From Chloroflexota bacterium (GTDB lineage: Bacteria > Chloroflexota > Dehalococcoidia > Tepidiformales > Tepidiformaceae): a stretch of DNA of 5,613 bases. The first letter of the stretch is position 1, and every line of letters begins with the position of its first letter. The stretch lies in contig JAKALX010000276.1 in NCBI GenBank assembly GCA_021823905.1, positions 1 through 5,613 of the forward strand, in the 5' to 3' direction. The notes under the pieces are model-generated. The model was not told the DNA's origin. It worked only from the letters and a program-made list of their open reading frames with translations, and did no database searches. A program made the translations under genes and the position numbers. Below, piece after piece: positions 1 through 5,613 of the stretch.

Positions 1-2
1 AC

Positions 3-716
3 ATCGCGGCGATCAACTACGCCAACGCCAAGAAGAACCCGCTCGCCCAGACCCGCGGCTGGTACATGAGCGAGGAGCACGCCAACAGCCAGGACCGCTT
101 CAACCAGATCATCGGCGGCCGGATCAAGGTCTCCGACTGCTCGCAGGTGACCGACGGCGCGATCTGCGTCTTCCTCGCCAACCGCACGTACGCCGAGAAG
201 TACGCAAAGGCGCGTAACCTCGACATCAACAAGATCCCGCAGATCCTCGGCTGGGGGCATCACACCGCGCCCCTGGGCTTCGACGAGAAGGTCGCCGAGA
301 GCCGCGACAACCCGTACGTCCTCCCGCACACGCGCCAGGCGATCCTCGACGCCTTCACCCGCGCGAAGCTCCCCGACGTCTGGGCTGTCGACGCGATCGA
401 GACGCATGACTGCTTCACGACCTCCGAGTACATGGCGATTGACCACTTCGGCCTGACGCCTCCCGGCAAGTCGTGGCAGGCGATCGAGGAAGGCGTGATC
501 GAGCTCGACGGTCAGCTGCCGATCAACCCGAGTGGCGGCCTCATCGGCTGCGGCCACCCCGTCGGCGGCACCGGCGTACGCCAGGTCCTCGACGCCTACC
601 GCCTGGTGACCGGCACCGCCGGCGCCTACCAGGTCGAAGGCGCGAAGAAGGTGGCGACGCTCAACATCGGCGGCAGCGGCACCACCAGCTGCACCTTCGT
701 CGTCGGCGTCAACTAA
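3..716 (+). CDS. SCP2-type thiolase (acetyl-CoA acetyltransferase family), C-terminal part, 5'-truncated
   Basis: The reading frame is open from base 3 and enters from outside the window, so the true start and the N-terminal nucleophilic cysteine are not visible. About 237 residues remain, a little over half of a usual 390-430 residue thiolase. The Met at 66 is internal, because in-frame codons before it read as normal thiolase sequence (INYANAKKNPLAQTRGWYM). Visible motifs are HDCF (His codon 405-407, Cys 411-413), NPSGG at about 525-539 and GHPVGGTG (His codon 555-557). These are the HDCF and GHP active-site blocks of SCP2/SCP-x-like thiolases. The C-terminal CxG cysteine of classical thiolases is replaced by NIGGSGTTS, which is normal for this subfamily. 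Such enzymes cleave 3-ketoacyl-CoA, or condense acyl-CoAs, in the cytosol. The substrate cannot be told; fatty-acid, steroid side-chain or branched-acyl breakdown are all possible. A strong terminator follows the TAA stop directly, so this gene ends its transcription unit. Confidence 0.9.
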   Translation: MAAINYANAKKNPLAQTRGWYMSEEHANSQDRFNQIIGGRIKVSDCSQVTDGAICVFLANRTYAEKYAKARNLDINKIPQILGWGHHTAPLGFDEKVAESRDNPYVLPHTRQAILDAFTRAKLPDVWAVDAIETHDCFTTSEYMAIDHFGLTPPGKSWQAIEEGVIELDGQLPINPSGGLIGCGHPVGGTGVRQVLDAYRLVTGTAGAYQVEGAKKVATLNIGGSGTTSCTFVVGVN

Positions 717-738
717 CCCGCATCGGTTCAGGCTTCGG

Positions 739-770
739 AGCCGGGCAGCAATCCTGCCCGGCTTTTGTTT
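739..770 (+). terminator. Rho-independent terminator after the thiolase gene
   Basis: A perfect 10-bp stem is formed by AGCCGGGCAG (739-748) and CTGCCCGGCT (754-763) around a 5-nt loop, CAATC. The run TTTTGTTT (763-770) follows at once. It starts 22 bases after the thiolase stop codon. GC-rich stem plus T tract is the classic intrinsic terminator, oriented for + strand transcription. It separates the thiolase from the downstream transporter, which therefore probably has its own promoter. Confidence 0.93.
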
Positions 771-797
771 GTGGCGCGGCCCCTGAGACCGCCAGCT

Positions 798-811
798 ATG
801 ACCGGGGTCAT
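798..811. promoter_or_regulatory. Candidate operator: 14-bp inverted repeat upstream of the MFS gene
   Basis: ATGACC-GG-GGTCAT is a perfect 6-bp inverted repeat with a 2-bp centre, lying between the thiolase terminator and the transporter. It sits 35 bases before the preferred ATG at 847. Its position fits an operator for a dimeric repressor controlling the efflux gene, but no regulator gene is in view and no convincing -35/-10 pair was found. It has no T tract, so it is not a terminator. A 12-base palindromic pair can occur by chance in GC-rich DNA. Confidence 0.3.
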
Positions 812-846
812 TGGCCGGGTTGCTCTATCCGTGGCATAGAAAGCGG

Positions 847-2157
847 ATGGATTCCGCCGTAGCCGAACCGGCCGCCGCACTGCCTGGTCTTTGGGATAGC
901 GGCTGGCGCGCCCGCGTCCCGGCGCTCCAACACCGGGATTTCCGCATCCTCTGGCTCGGGATGTTCTTCAGCAGCGCGACGATGATGTTCCAGTTCTACG
1001 CGCAGGGCTGGTTCATTCTCGGCCTGACAAGTTCGGCGGCGCTGCTCGGCTTCCTCGGGGTGACGCGCGGCACCGGCATGCTGATCTTCGGCCTCTACGG
1101 CGGCGCGCTCGCCGATCGCATGGACCGCCGCATGCTCCTCATCGTCACGCAGTCGGCGGCGCTCGTGACCTACGCGGTTCTTTCGGCGCTCATCATCGCC
1201 GACCGGATCGCGCTCATCCCCGCGTTCGCACTGATCTTCGTGGCTGCCTCGGTGGAGTCGGTTGACGCGCCGGCGCGGCAGGCGCTGATCCCCCACCTCG
1301 TGCCTCGCGAGCACCTCCCGAACGCCGTCGCCCTGTTCATCGCCGCCCAGGTCAGCGCCTACGCCTTCCTCCCCCCGCTCGCCGGTGTCGCGATCGACCT
1401 CGTTGGATCGGGAGGGGCCTTCGCTTCGAGCCTGATCGGCCACGCGGTCGTCGTCGGCGCGCTCCTCATCATGAAGACCCGCGCGCAGATCGCCCCCCGG
1501 CCGGAAAGCGTCCCCGCCAGCGTGGCCCGCGGGATTCGCTATGCCGCGGGCCAGCCAAACGTCCTCTGGGTACTCCTTTTCGGCTTCTTTGTCGGCACAC
1601 TTGGATTCCCGATTATCAGCACGTTGGCGCCGTTCTGGATGCACAACGAGCTCGGGCTGGGCCCCGTCGGCTGGACGTTCATGGGCTGGATCTGGGGTCT
1701 GGGGACGCTCGTCAGCACGGTCTACCTCTCGACCCATAACGTAACGAAGCGGCTTGGCCCCCTGGTGCTCGTCTCGGCGGCGGGCTTCGGGCTGACGCTG
1801 GTCGTCTTTGGCCTGACGCGATTCCTGCCGCTCGCCGCCGCGATGTGGTGCCTGAACGGTACGTTCTACACGGCGAACATGATCTCCTCGACCTCGCTTC
1901 TCCAGGTGCTCGTAGCGAACGCGTATATGGGACGCGTTATGTCGCTGCGTCTCATCTCCTCTGCCCTCAACCAGATCGCGGCGGCGCCGCTCGGGGCGCT
2001 GGGCGACGCATTCGGCATGGGGAGGATGGTGCCCGGGGCAGCCGGCTTGCTCGCCGCCCTCGTCATCGTCATCCCGCTGCTGCTGCGGGGCGCACGCGAC
2101 TTGCAGGCGCCCGCGACCACGGCCGAAGCCGATCCGGCTGCGGCCGGCGGGCAATAG
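847..2157 (+). CDS. MFS transporter, MFS_3 / EntS-like efflux group
   Basis: This is a 436-residue integral membrane protein with about twelve hydrophobic helices, at roughly residues 33-58, 64-88, 97-117, 121-139, 160-186, 191-210, 236-262, 273-295, 303-322, 326-348, 366-388 and 395-414. The MFS motif A loop GGALADRMDRR (85-95) lies between helices 2 and 3. HRDFRILWLG (29-38) before helix 1, and DAPARQALIPHLVP (140-153) followed by LPNAVAL, are typical of the MFS_3 family (enterobactin exporter EntS and many drug or unknown-substrate exporters). It is expected to work as a proton-driven exporter in the cytoplasmic membrane; the substrate is unknown. The frame is also open to an in-frame TTG at 811, which would add 12 residues. 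ATG 847 is preferred because the added residues are not family-like and TTG overlaps the inverted repeat. Neither start has a strong Shine-Dalgarno (only AGAAAG at 838-843). The gene is separated from the thiolase by a terminator and converges with etfB. Confidence 0.88.
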   Translation: MDSAVAEPAAALPGLWDSGWRARVPALQHRDFRILWLGMFFSSATMMFQFYAQGWFILGLTSSAALLGFLGVTRGTGMLIFGLYGGALADRMDRRMLLIVTQSAALVTYAVLSALIIADRIALIPAFALIFVAASVESVDAPARQALIPHLVPREHLPNAVALFIAAQVSAYAFLPPLAGVAIDLVGSGGAFASSLIGHAVVVGALLIMKTRAQIAPRPESVPASVARGIRYAAGQPNVLWVLLFGFFVGTLGFPIISTLAPFWMHNELGLGPVGWTFMGWIWGLGTLVSTVYLSTHNVTKRLGPLVLVSAAGFGLTLVVFGLTRFLPLAAAMWCLNGTFYTANMISSTSLLQVLVANAYMGRVMSLRLISSALNQIAAAPLGALGDAFGMGRMVPGAAGLLAALVIVIPLLLRGARDLQAPATTAEADPAAAGGQ

Positions 2158-2167
2158 CGCGCCGCGG

Positions 2168-2974
2168 CTACTTTCCCTCGCCGATGAACCCCTGCGCTTC
2201 GAGCAGGTCGGCGAGCTGCTGCGCGACCCCGCTCTCGGCGGCGATGGTCTGGCCCGTGCGCCTGGCCATCCCGCCGGACATCAGTTGCCGCATCCGCTCG
2301 GCGGGACGAGCAGTCGCCGAGGGCCGGAAGAGGGTGCGCGTCACCGGCCGCGCCGGACCGTACCCATCGATCCGCAACCGCGGCTCATCGGCGGAATGTT
2401 GCATCACCGGGATGACGGCCTTTCGCGCGGCCAGCTTTTTCGCCAGTCTCGGGTAGAGCGACGGCGCCGGGCCGGACGCGGCTTCCAGCACCGCGGGAAG
2501 CGTTAGTCGCAGCAGCCGCCTCACGCCGGCGTCGCCACGAACGCGAACAGCGGGGAGCCCGTCGTGAAGCTCCACGGCCGTCACCGAACCGACGTACGAC
2601 CATCCCAAGACCTGGGCGAGCGCGGCGGGCAGCAGGCCAGAGCCGTGGTCCGTCGCGGAGCTCCCGGCGAACACCAGCGAAGTCCCGTCGGGGATGGCTG
2701 CCGCCAGGGCGCGCGCCGTCTCCACGACGTCGGCCTCCGGACCCGCGTCGACGCGAACGAGCCCGTCAAGATCGAGCGCGAGCGCCTCGCGCAATGCCGG
2801 CTCCCACTCGGCCGGTCCGAGGGAAAGCCCGCGCAACTCCACGGCTGCGAGGATGCGTTGGGAAGACCGTGCCAGCCCGAGCGCCGTCAGCGACGGCCCG
2901 TCGGCCACGAGCGGGCGCGGGTCGGTCAAAGCCTCCTGGTCGGGCACCGCCCGCAGCAAGACGACGGCGTTCAT
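2168..2974 (-). CDS. etfB: Electron transfer flavoprotein, beta subunit (divergent)
   Basis: The product is 268 residues, close to the usual 250-265. It should pair with EtfA to form the soluble ETF dimer that carries electrons from flavoprotein dehydrogenases to the respiratory chain or a partner enzyme. Family marks are the N-terminal strand and VPDQEA (9-14), FAGSSATDHGSGLLPAALAQ then VLGW (102-125) at the place of the nucleotide-binding loop, and the beta signature region VRVRGDAGVRRLLRLTLPAV (143-162). Next comes LYPRLAKKLAARK (173-185), equivalent to the RYPSL...AKKK helix after the partner-recognition loop. The sequence is divergent: the usual D-D-G-N-G-Q pattern of the AMP loop reads D109-H-G-S112-G-L114, and the ALE-A-LRLKE segment near residue 40 is not recognisable. 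The ATG start overlaps the etfA stop (ATGA) and has GGGAG six bases upstream, so coupled translation is likely. The TAG stop lies 10 bp from the end of the convergent MFS gene, with no clear terminator between them. Confidence 0.88.
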   Translation of the reverse strand: MNAVVLLRAVPDQEALTDPRPLVADGPSLTALGLARSSQRILAAVELRGLSLGPAEWEPALREALALDLDGLVRVDAGPEADVVETARALAAAIPDGTSLVFAGSSATDHGSGLLPAALAQVLGWSYVGSVTAVELHDGLPAVRVRGDAGVRRLLRLTLPAVLEAASGPAPSLYPRLAKKLAARKAVIPVMQHSADEPRLRIDGYGPARPVTRTLFRPSATARPAERMRQLMSGGMARRTGQTIAAESGVAQQLADLLEAQGFIGEGK

Positions 2975-3951
2975 CGCGCACTCCCAACCGGCTCGCGTTC
3001 GGTCGCAGCCAGTGCCCGGCGGCGGTCGATCTCGGCGATGAGCGCGGGCACGACCTCGCGGACGTCGCCGACCACACTGGCGTTGGCGATGCTGAAAATG
3101 GCACAGCGCGCATCCGTGTTGATCGCGGCGATGAAGCCCGAGCTGCGCATTCCCAGCGCGTGGTGGATCGCCCCCGAGATCCCGCAGGCAAGGTAGAACC
3201 GCGGCGAAACGGTCCGCCCGGTCAAGCCCACCTGCCGGTCGCGCGAGACCCAGCCAAGGTCGACCGCCACGCGCGTCGCGCCGACCGCGCCGCCCAGCCG
3301 CTGAGCGAGCGTGCCCAGCAGTTCGAAACCTTCCGGCCCACCGACCCCGCGGCCGCCCGCGACCACCACCTCGGCTTCGGCGACGTCCATCTCCCAGGGC
3401 GACAGCCGCGTTTCTGCGAGCAGCTCGGGCGGATCGAACAGGTGCGCGGGAACGAGCGCAGACGGCTCGGGCATCGCCGACGGGGCAGGTTCGCCCACGG
3501 CGATGTCAGCGCTGACGACCACGATCGCCGGCAGCTTGAGCGCGACGAGCGTGGCCGAACGCGTCCCGGCGACCGCGGGCCGGGTGAGATGCAGCGCGGC
3601 TGACTGCATGCGCACGGCCTGCACGCCCGCCACAACCGGGCAGCCCAGCCGCACCGCTAGTCTGCCGCCTGCTTCCCGTCCCAGCGGCGTCTCGCCCGTG
3701 AAGACGGCCATGTGCTCGCCAGATGCCGTGATCGCCGCCGCTTCCGCGGCAATTGCCCTCGCGTCGGTGGCTGCCAGCAACCACGCGCGCGACCACGTCC
3801 CGGGTAGCGCCACTGTGGCGCCGGACACGAGCGCATCGAGCTCGGCGCCGGTCTCGACCGCGAAGCGCCGAGCCATCGACACAGCCGCGTTGTCGCGGCG
3901 GTCAAGCCCCGACGGGCCGCCTTCGACGATGACGAGCACGCGAGCTGGCAC
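2971..3951 (-). CDS. etfA: Electron transfer flavoprotein, alpha subunit
   Basis: The product is 326 residues, the usual ETF-alpha length. Residues 1-170 form the N-terminal domain (VLVIVEGG at 5-12; LGCPVVAGV at 102-110), and about 190-326 form the FAD domain. FAD-domain marks are AGGRGVGGPEGFELL (198-212), GATRVAVDLGW (224-234), QVGLTGRTVSPRFYLA (240-255), CGISGAIHHALGM (256-268), AAIN (275-278) and VVGDVREVVP (293-302). Retained FAD contacts are Arg227, Thr244, His264 and Asn278. Three positions differ from the usual residues: Leu243 (usually Gln), His263 (usually Gln of the IQH motif) and Asn290 (usually Asp). The gene starts with GTG five bases after the stop of the upstream flavoprotein gene, with GGAG nine bases before the GTG. 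Its 3' end overlaps etfB by four bases. Alpha-before-beta is the reverse of the common fixA-fixB order. The adjacent flavoprotein is its most likely redox partner (inferred from the operon). Confidence 0.94.
   Translation of the reverse strand: MPARVLVIVEGGPSGLDRRDNAAVSMARRFAVETGAELDALVSGATVALPGTWSRAWLLAATDARAIAAEAAAITASGEHMAVFTGETPLGREAGGRLAVRLGCPVVAGVQAVRMQSAALHLTRPAVAGTRSATLVALKLPAIVVVSADIAVGEPAPSAMPEPSALVPAHLFDPPELLAETRLSPWEMDVAEAEVVVAGGRGVGGPEGFELLGTLAQRLGGAVGATRVAVDLGWVSRDRQVGLTGRTVSPRFYLACGISGAIHHALGMRSSGFIAAINTDARCAIFSIANASVVGDVREVVPALIAEIDRRRALAATEREPVGSAR
2981..2985 (-). promoter_or_regulatory. Shine-Dalgarno for etfB inside the etfA 3' end
   Basis: On the minus strand GGGAG precedes the etfB ATG by six bases (GGGAGTGCGCGATGA). 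It lies within the last codons of etfA, supporting the ATG at 2974 as the start and reinitiation or coupled translation from etfA. Confidence 0.7.
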
Positions 3952-3956
3952 GCGCG

Positions 3957-5613
3957 CTATCTCCGGAGGACCATCGCCGCCATCTGGAGCCTGGTGTCCG
4001 GACCGTCGAGCGCCCGTGCGGCGGCGTGGCCCTCGAACACGGCGTTTTCCAACCGCCGCCCGCCGTTGCAGTCGCCCGCGGTCTGGACATGCGGATGGAG
4101 GCTCGACAGCTGGCGCGCGAGTGCGTTCTCCGGGTTGATCCCACAGGCGAGGACAACCGTGTCGACCGGCCGCTCCGTCTCTTCCGAGGTGGCGAAGTCA
4201 TACAGCGTGATCGAGCCCAGGCGGATCGAGCGTGCCCAGGTCGTCGGGCTGAGCGTGATGCCCATCGCACGGACGCGCCGAAGGGTCGCCAACCGTGTGA
4301 TCGGCTCCGCGTGCTTGCCCGGCTCCAACTCGCGGGTCACGAGCTGGACGTCCTTTCCCTGCGACGCCAGCATCTCGGCGACACCCATCCCCTGGACATG
4401 GTGCTCGTCGTCGAGGATGACGACGCTCTGGCCGGTCTCGGCTTCGCCGCTGAGCACGTCCCACGCCTGGACGACGTTGGGTCCGTCGACGCCGGCGATG
4501 TGATCCGGCTTGCGCGGCGTCCCGCCCGTGCTGACCACGATCTCGTCGGGATTCAGCGCCAGCACGTCGCTCGCGGCGACGCGCTTGCCGAGCCGAAGAT
4601 CGACGCCGAGACGGGTCAGCTCGACCGTGTAGTAGCGGCCGACTTCGCCGAAGTCCGTGCGACCGGGCGCCTTCGCGGCGATGAGCGTCTGCCCGCCAAG
4701 CTCCGTGCCGGCGTCGAAGAGCGTGACAGCGTGCCCCGCATTGGCTGCAACCCGCGCGGCCTCGCAACCGGCCGGTCCGCCGCCAACAACGACGACGCGC
4801 TTCGCCGCCGGCATGCGGTCGATAGTCCCCCAGAACTCCTCGCGGCCCACGGTCGGGTTGATCGCGCAGGTGATGGGCGACTGGCGCTCGATGTGGCCCC
4901 AGCAGCCTTCGTTGCAGCCGAGGCAGTGCCGAATCTCGTCGAGCCGGCCCTCGCGCGCCTTGTTCGGCAGCTCCGGATCGCAGATGTTCGCGCGGGTCAT
5001 GCCGACCATGTCGGCCTGGCGGCTTTCGAGGATCTGCTCGGCCATCACCGGGTCGTTGATCCGGCCGATGCAGACGACCGGGATGTCGAGCACTTCCTTC
5101 GCCATCGCCGAGAGGTAGACGAACGAGCCGCCGGGGTAGTACATCGGGGCGATGATCGTGTCCTTCGAGCGGTAATTGCCCACGCTTACGCTCAGGTAGT
5201 TGAGCTGGTCGTTCGCGGTCAGGAAGGGGATCATCTTCGCGAAGTCGTCGGCCGTGTAGCCGTCTTCGGTCATCTCGTCGCCCGAGATGCGCATCCCGAC
5301 CGTCCAGTCCTTCCCGACCTCGTTGCGGATCTTCTCGATGATCTGAACGACAAAGTTCATCCGGCGCTCGAAGTCGCCGCCGTATTCGTCATCGCGGATG
5401 TTCGAAAGGGGCGAGAGGAACTGCGTGATCATGTAGCCGTGCGCGCCGTGGATCTCGGCGCCGTCGACACCCGCCTCGCGCAGGACCGAAGCGCCGCGCG
5501 CATAGCCGGCGATCACCTCCTGCACCTCGGCAACCGTCATCTCGTGCGGGACCGACCAGGTGTCGGGCTGCGGTACGGGCGACGGCGCCCACGGGCTGCC
5601 GAGCAGCGCCCCA
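3957..5613 (-). CDS. TMADH / 2,4-dienoyl-CoA reductase-type FMN/4Fe-4S/FAD oxidoreductase, 5'-truncated
   Basis: The frame is open to the right edge, so the start is missing. Codons before the Met at 5540 (ending APSPVPQPDTWSVPHE) are typical Old Yellow Enzyme sequence, so that Met is internal. About 551 residues remain and about 120 N-terminal ones are lost from a usual 640-730. Counting from that Met, the FMN TIM barrel holds HGAHGYMITQFLSP (31-44) with probable active-site Tyr36, then DEYGGDFERR (51-60) and phosphate-binding CIGRINDP (157-164). Cys206, 209, 213 and 225 (CX2CX3CX11C) are the 4Fe-4S ligands. A Rossmann motif VVVVGGGPAGCEAA (249-262) binds FAD or ADP. The second nucleotide domain reads ILDDEHHVQGMGVAE (375-389) rather than GxGxxG, as in the trimethylamine dehydrogenase branch, where electrons go to ETF. 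It is the first visible gene of an operon with etfA and etfB. The likely role is an ETF-linked oxidoreductase; the substrate is unknown. An NAD(P)H-dependent enoate or dienoyl-CoA reductase is the main alternative. The gene ends with TAG. Confidence 0.92.
   Translation of the reverse strand, partial: GALLGSPWAPSPVPQPDTWSVPHEMTVAEVQEVIAGYARGASVLREAGVDGAEIHGAHGYMITQFLSPLSNIRDDEYGGDFERRMNFVVQIIEKIRNEVGKDWTVGMRISGDEMTEDGYTADDFAKMIPFLTANDQLNYLSVSVGNYRSKDTIIAPMYYPGGSFVYLSAMAKEVLDIPVVCIGRINDPVMAEQILESRQADMVGMTRANICDPELPNKAREGRLDEIRHCLGCNEGCWGHIERQSPITCAINPTVGREEFWGTIDRMPAAKRVVVVGGGPAGCEAARVAANAGHAVTLFDAGTELGGQTLIAAKAPGRTDFGEVGRYYTVELTRLGVDLRLGKRVAASDVLALNPDEIVVSTGGTPRKPDHIAGVDGPNVVQAWDVLSGEAETGQSVVILDDEHHVQGMGVAEMLASQGKDVQLVTRELEPGKHAEPITRLATLRRVRAMGITLSPTTWARSIRLGSITLYDFATSEETERPVDTVVLACGINPENALARQLSSLHPHVQTAGDCNGGRRLENAVFEGHAAARALDGPDTRLQMAAMVLRR
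3961..3964 (-). promoter_or_regulatory. Shine-Dalgarno deciding the GTG start of etfA
   Basis: On the minus strand GGAG, in the last codons of the upstream flavoprotein gene, is followed by nine bases (containing that gene's TAG stop) and then GTG at 3951. This supports the GTG start over the next in-frame GTG at codon 5, which would cut into the first beta strand of EtfA. Confidence 0.65.

Noticed and set aside
811..846. TTG at 811 as the start of the MFS protein, and TTGGCC/CATAGA as a promoter pair.
   Set aside because: The added 12 residues are not family-like, TTG overlaps the inverted repeat, and the hexamers match the consensus poorly at 18-bp spacing. ATG 847 is kept as the better but not certain start.
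473..862. A + strand 129-codon frame overlapping the thiolase and the terminator.
   Set aside because: Arg/Pro/His-rich low-complexity translation in the wrong frame of a well-conserved thiolase; it also runs through a strong terminator.
808..2154. A 448-codon open frame antisense to almost the whole MFS gene.
   Set aside because: It is rich in Arg, Glu, Asp, Gly and Ala with no domain I recognise, and mirrors the codon pattern of a clear 12-helix transporter. Long antisense frames are expected opposite GC-rich genes.
2145..2170. Possible bidirectional terminator between the convergent MFS and etfB stops.
   Set aside because: Only a weak 5-bp pairing (2145-2149 with 2160-2164) and an 8-bp SacII-type palindrome are present, with no T tract in either direction.
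2564..4138. Long + strand frames opposite etfB and etfA (for example 2564-3196, 2794-3603, 3311-4138).
   Set aside because: Composition is Arg/Ala/Pro/Ser-rich and family-less, while the minus strand gives clear ETF subunits across the same bases.
5538..5540. ATG at 5540 as the true start of the flavoprotein.
   Set aside because: The frame upstream continues to the window edge with typical OYE sequence (APSPVPQP...PHEMT), so the gene is truncated by the window.

Overview
The window is a dense, GC-rich stretch of bacterial chromosome (roughly two thirds G+C by eye, with strong G/C at third codon positions). It holds five protein-coding genes, two of them cut by the window edges. There are no RNA genes, insertion sequences, CRISPR repeats or long non-coding stretches. 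The organism cannot be named from this sequence. A high-GC aerobic or facultative heterotroph of the Actinomycetota, Chloroflexota or Pseudomonadota type would fit the SCP2-type thiolase, ETF and Old Yellow Enzyme content, but that is inference.

Left half, + strand: the C-terminal part of an SCP2-type thiolase (3-716) ends at a textbook Rho-independent terminator (739-770). A short gap of about 130 bp follows, containing a 14-bp inverted repeat (798-811). After it comes a complete 12-helix MFS transporter of the MFS_3/EntS-like group (best start ATG 847, end 2157).

Right half, - strand: three genes read leftwards as one tight unit. First is a TMADH/2,4-dienoyl-CoA-reductase-type iron-sulfur flavoprotein, truncated at the right edge (5613-3957). 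Next is ETF alpha (3951-2971, GTG start, 5-nt gap, good Shine-Dalgarno). Last is ETF beta (2974-2168, ATGA overlap with etfA, good Shine-Dalgarno). The unit converges on the MFS gene with only 10 bp between the stop codons.

Working model: the flavoprotein takes electrons from an unknown organic substrate and passes them through FMN and a 4Fe-4S cluster to the co-encoded, rather divergent ETF, as trimethylamine dehydrogenase does. The ETF would then feed the respiratory chain. The reverse direction (ETF supplying a reductase) is also possible. The thiolase suggests nearby acyl-CoA catabolism, but its terminator and opposite strand mean it need not belong to the same pathway. The most interesting point is the dedicated flavoprotein-EtfA-EtfB module, with changes at FAD- and AMP-contact positions in both ETF subunits. 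No clearly new system is evident.
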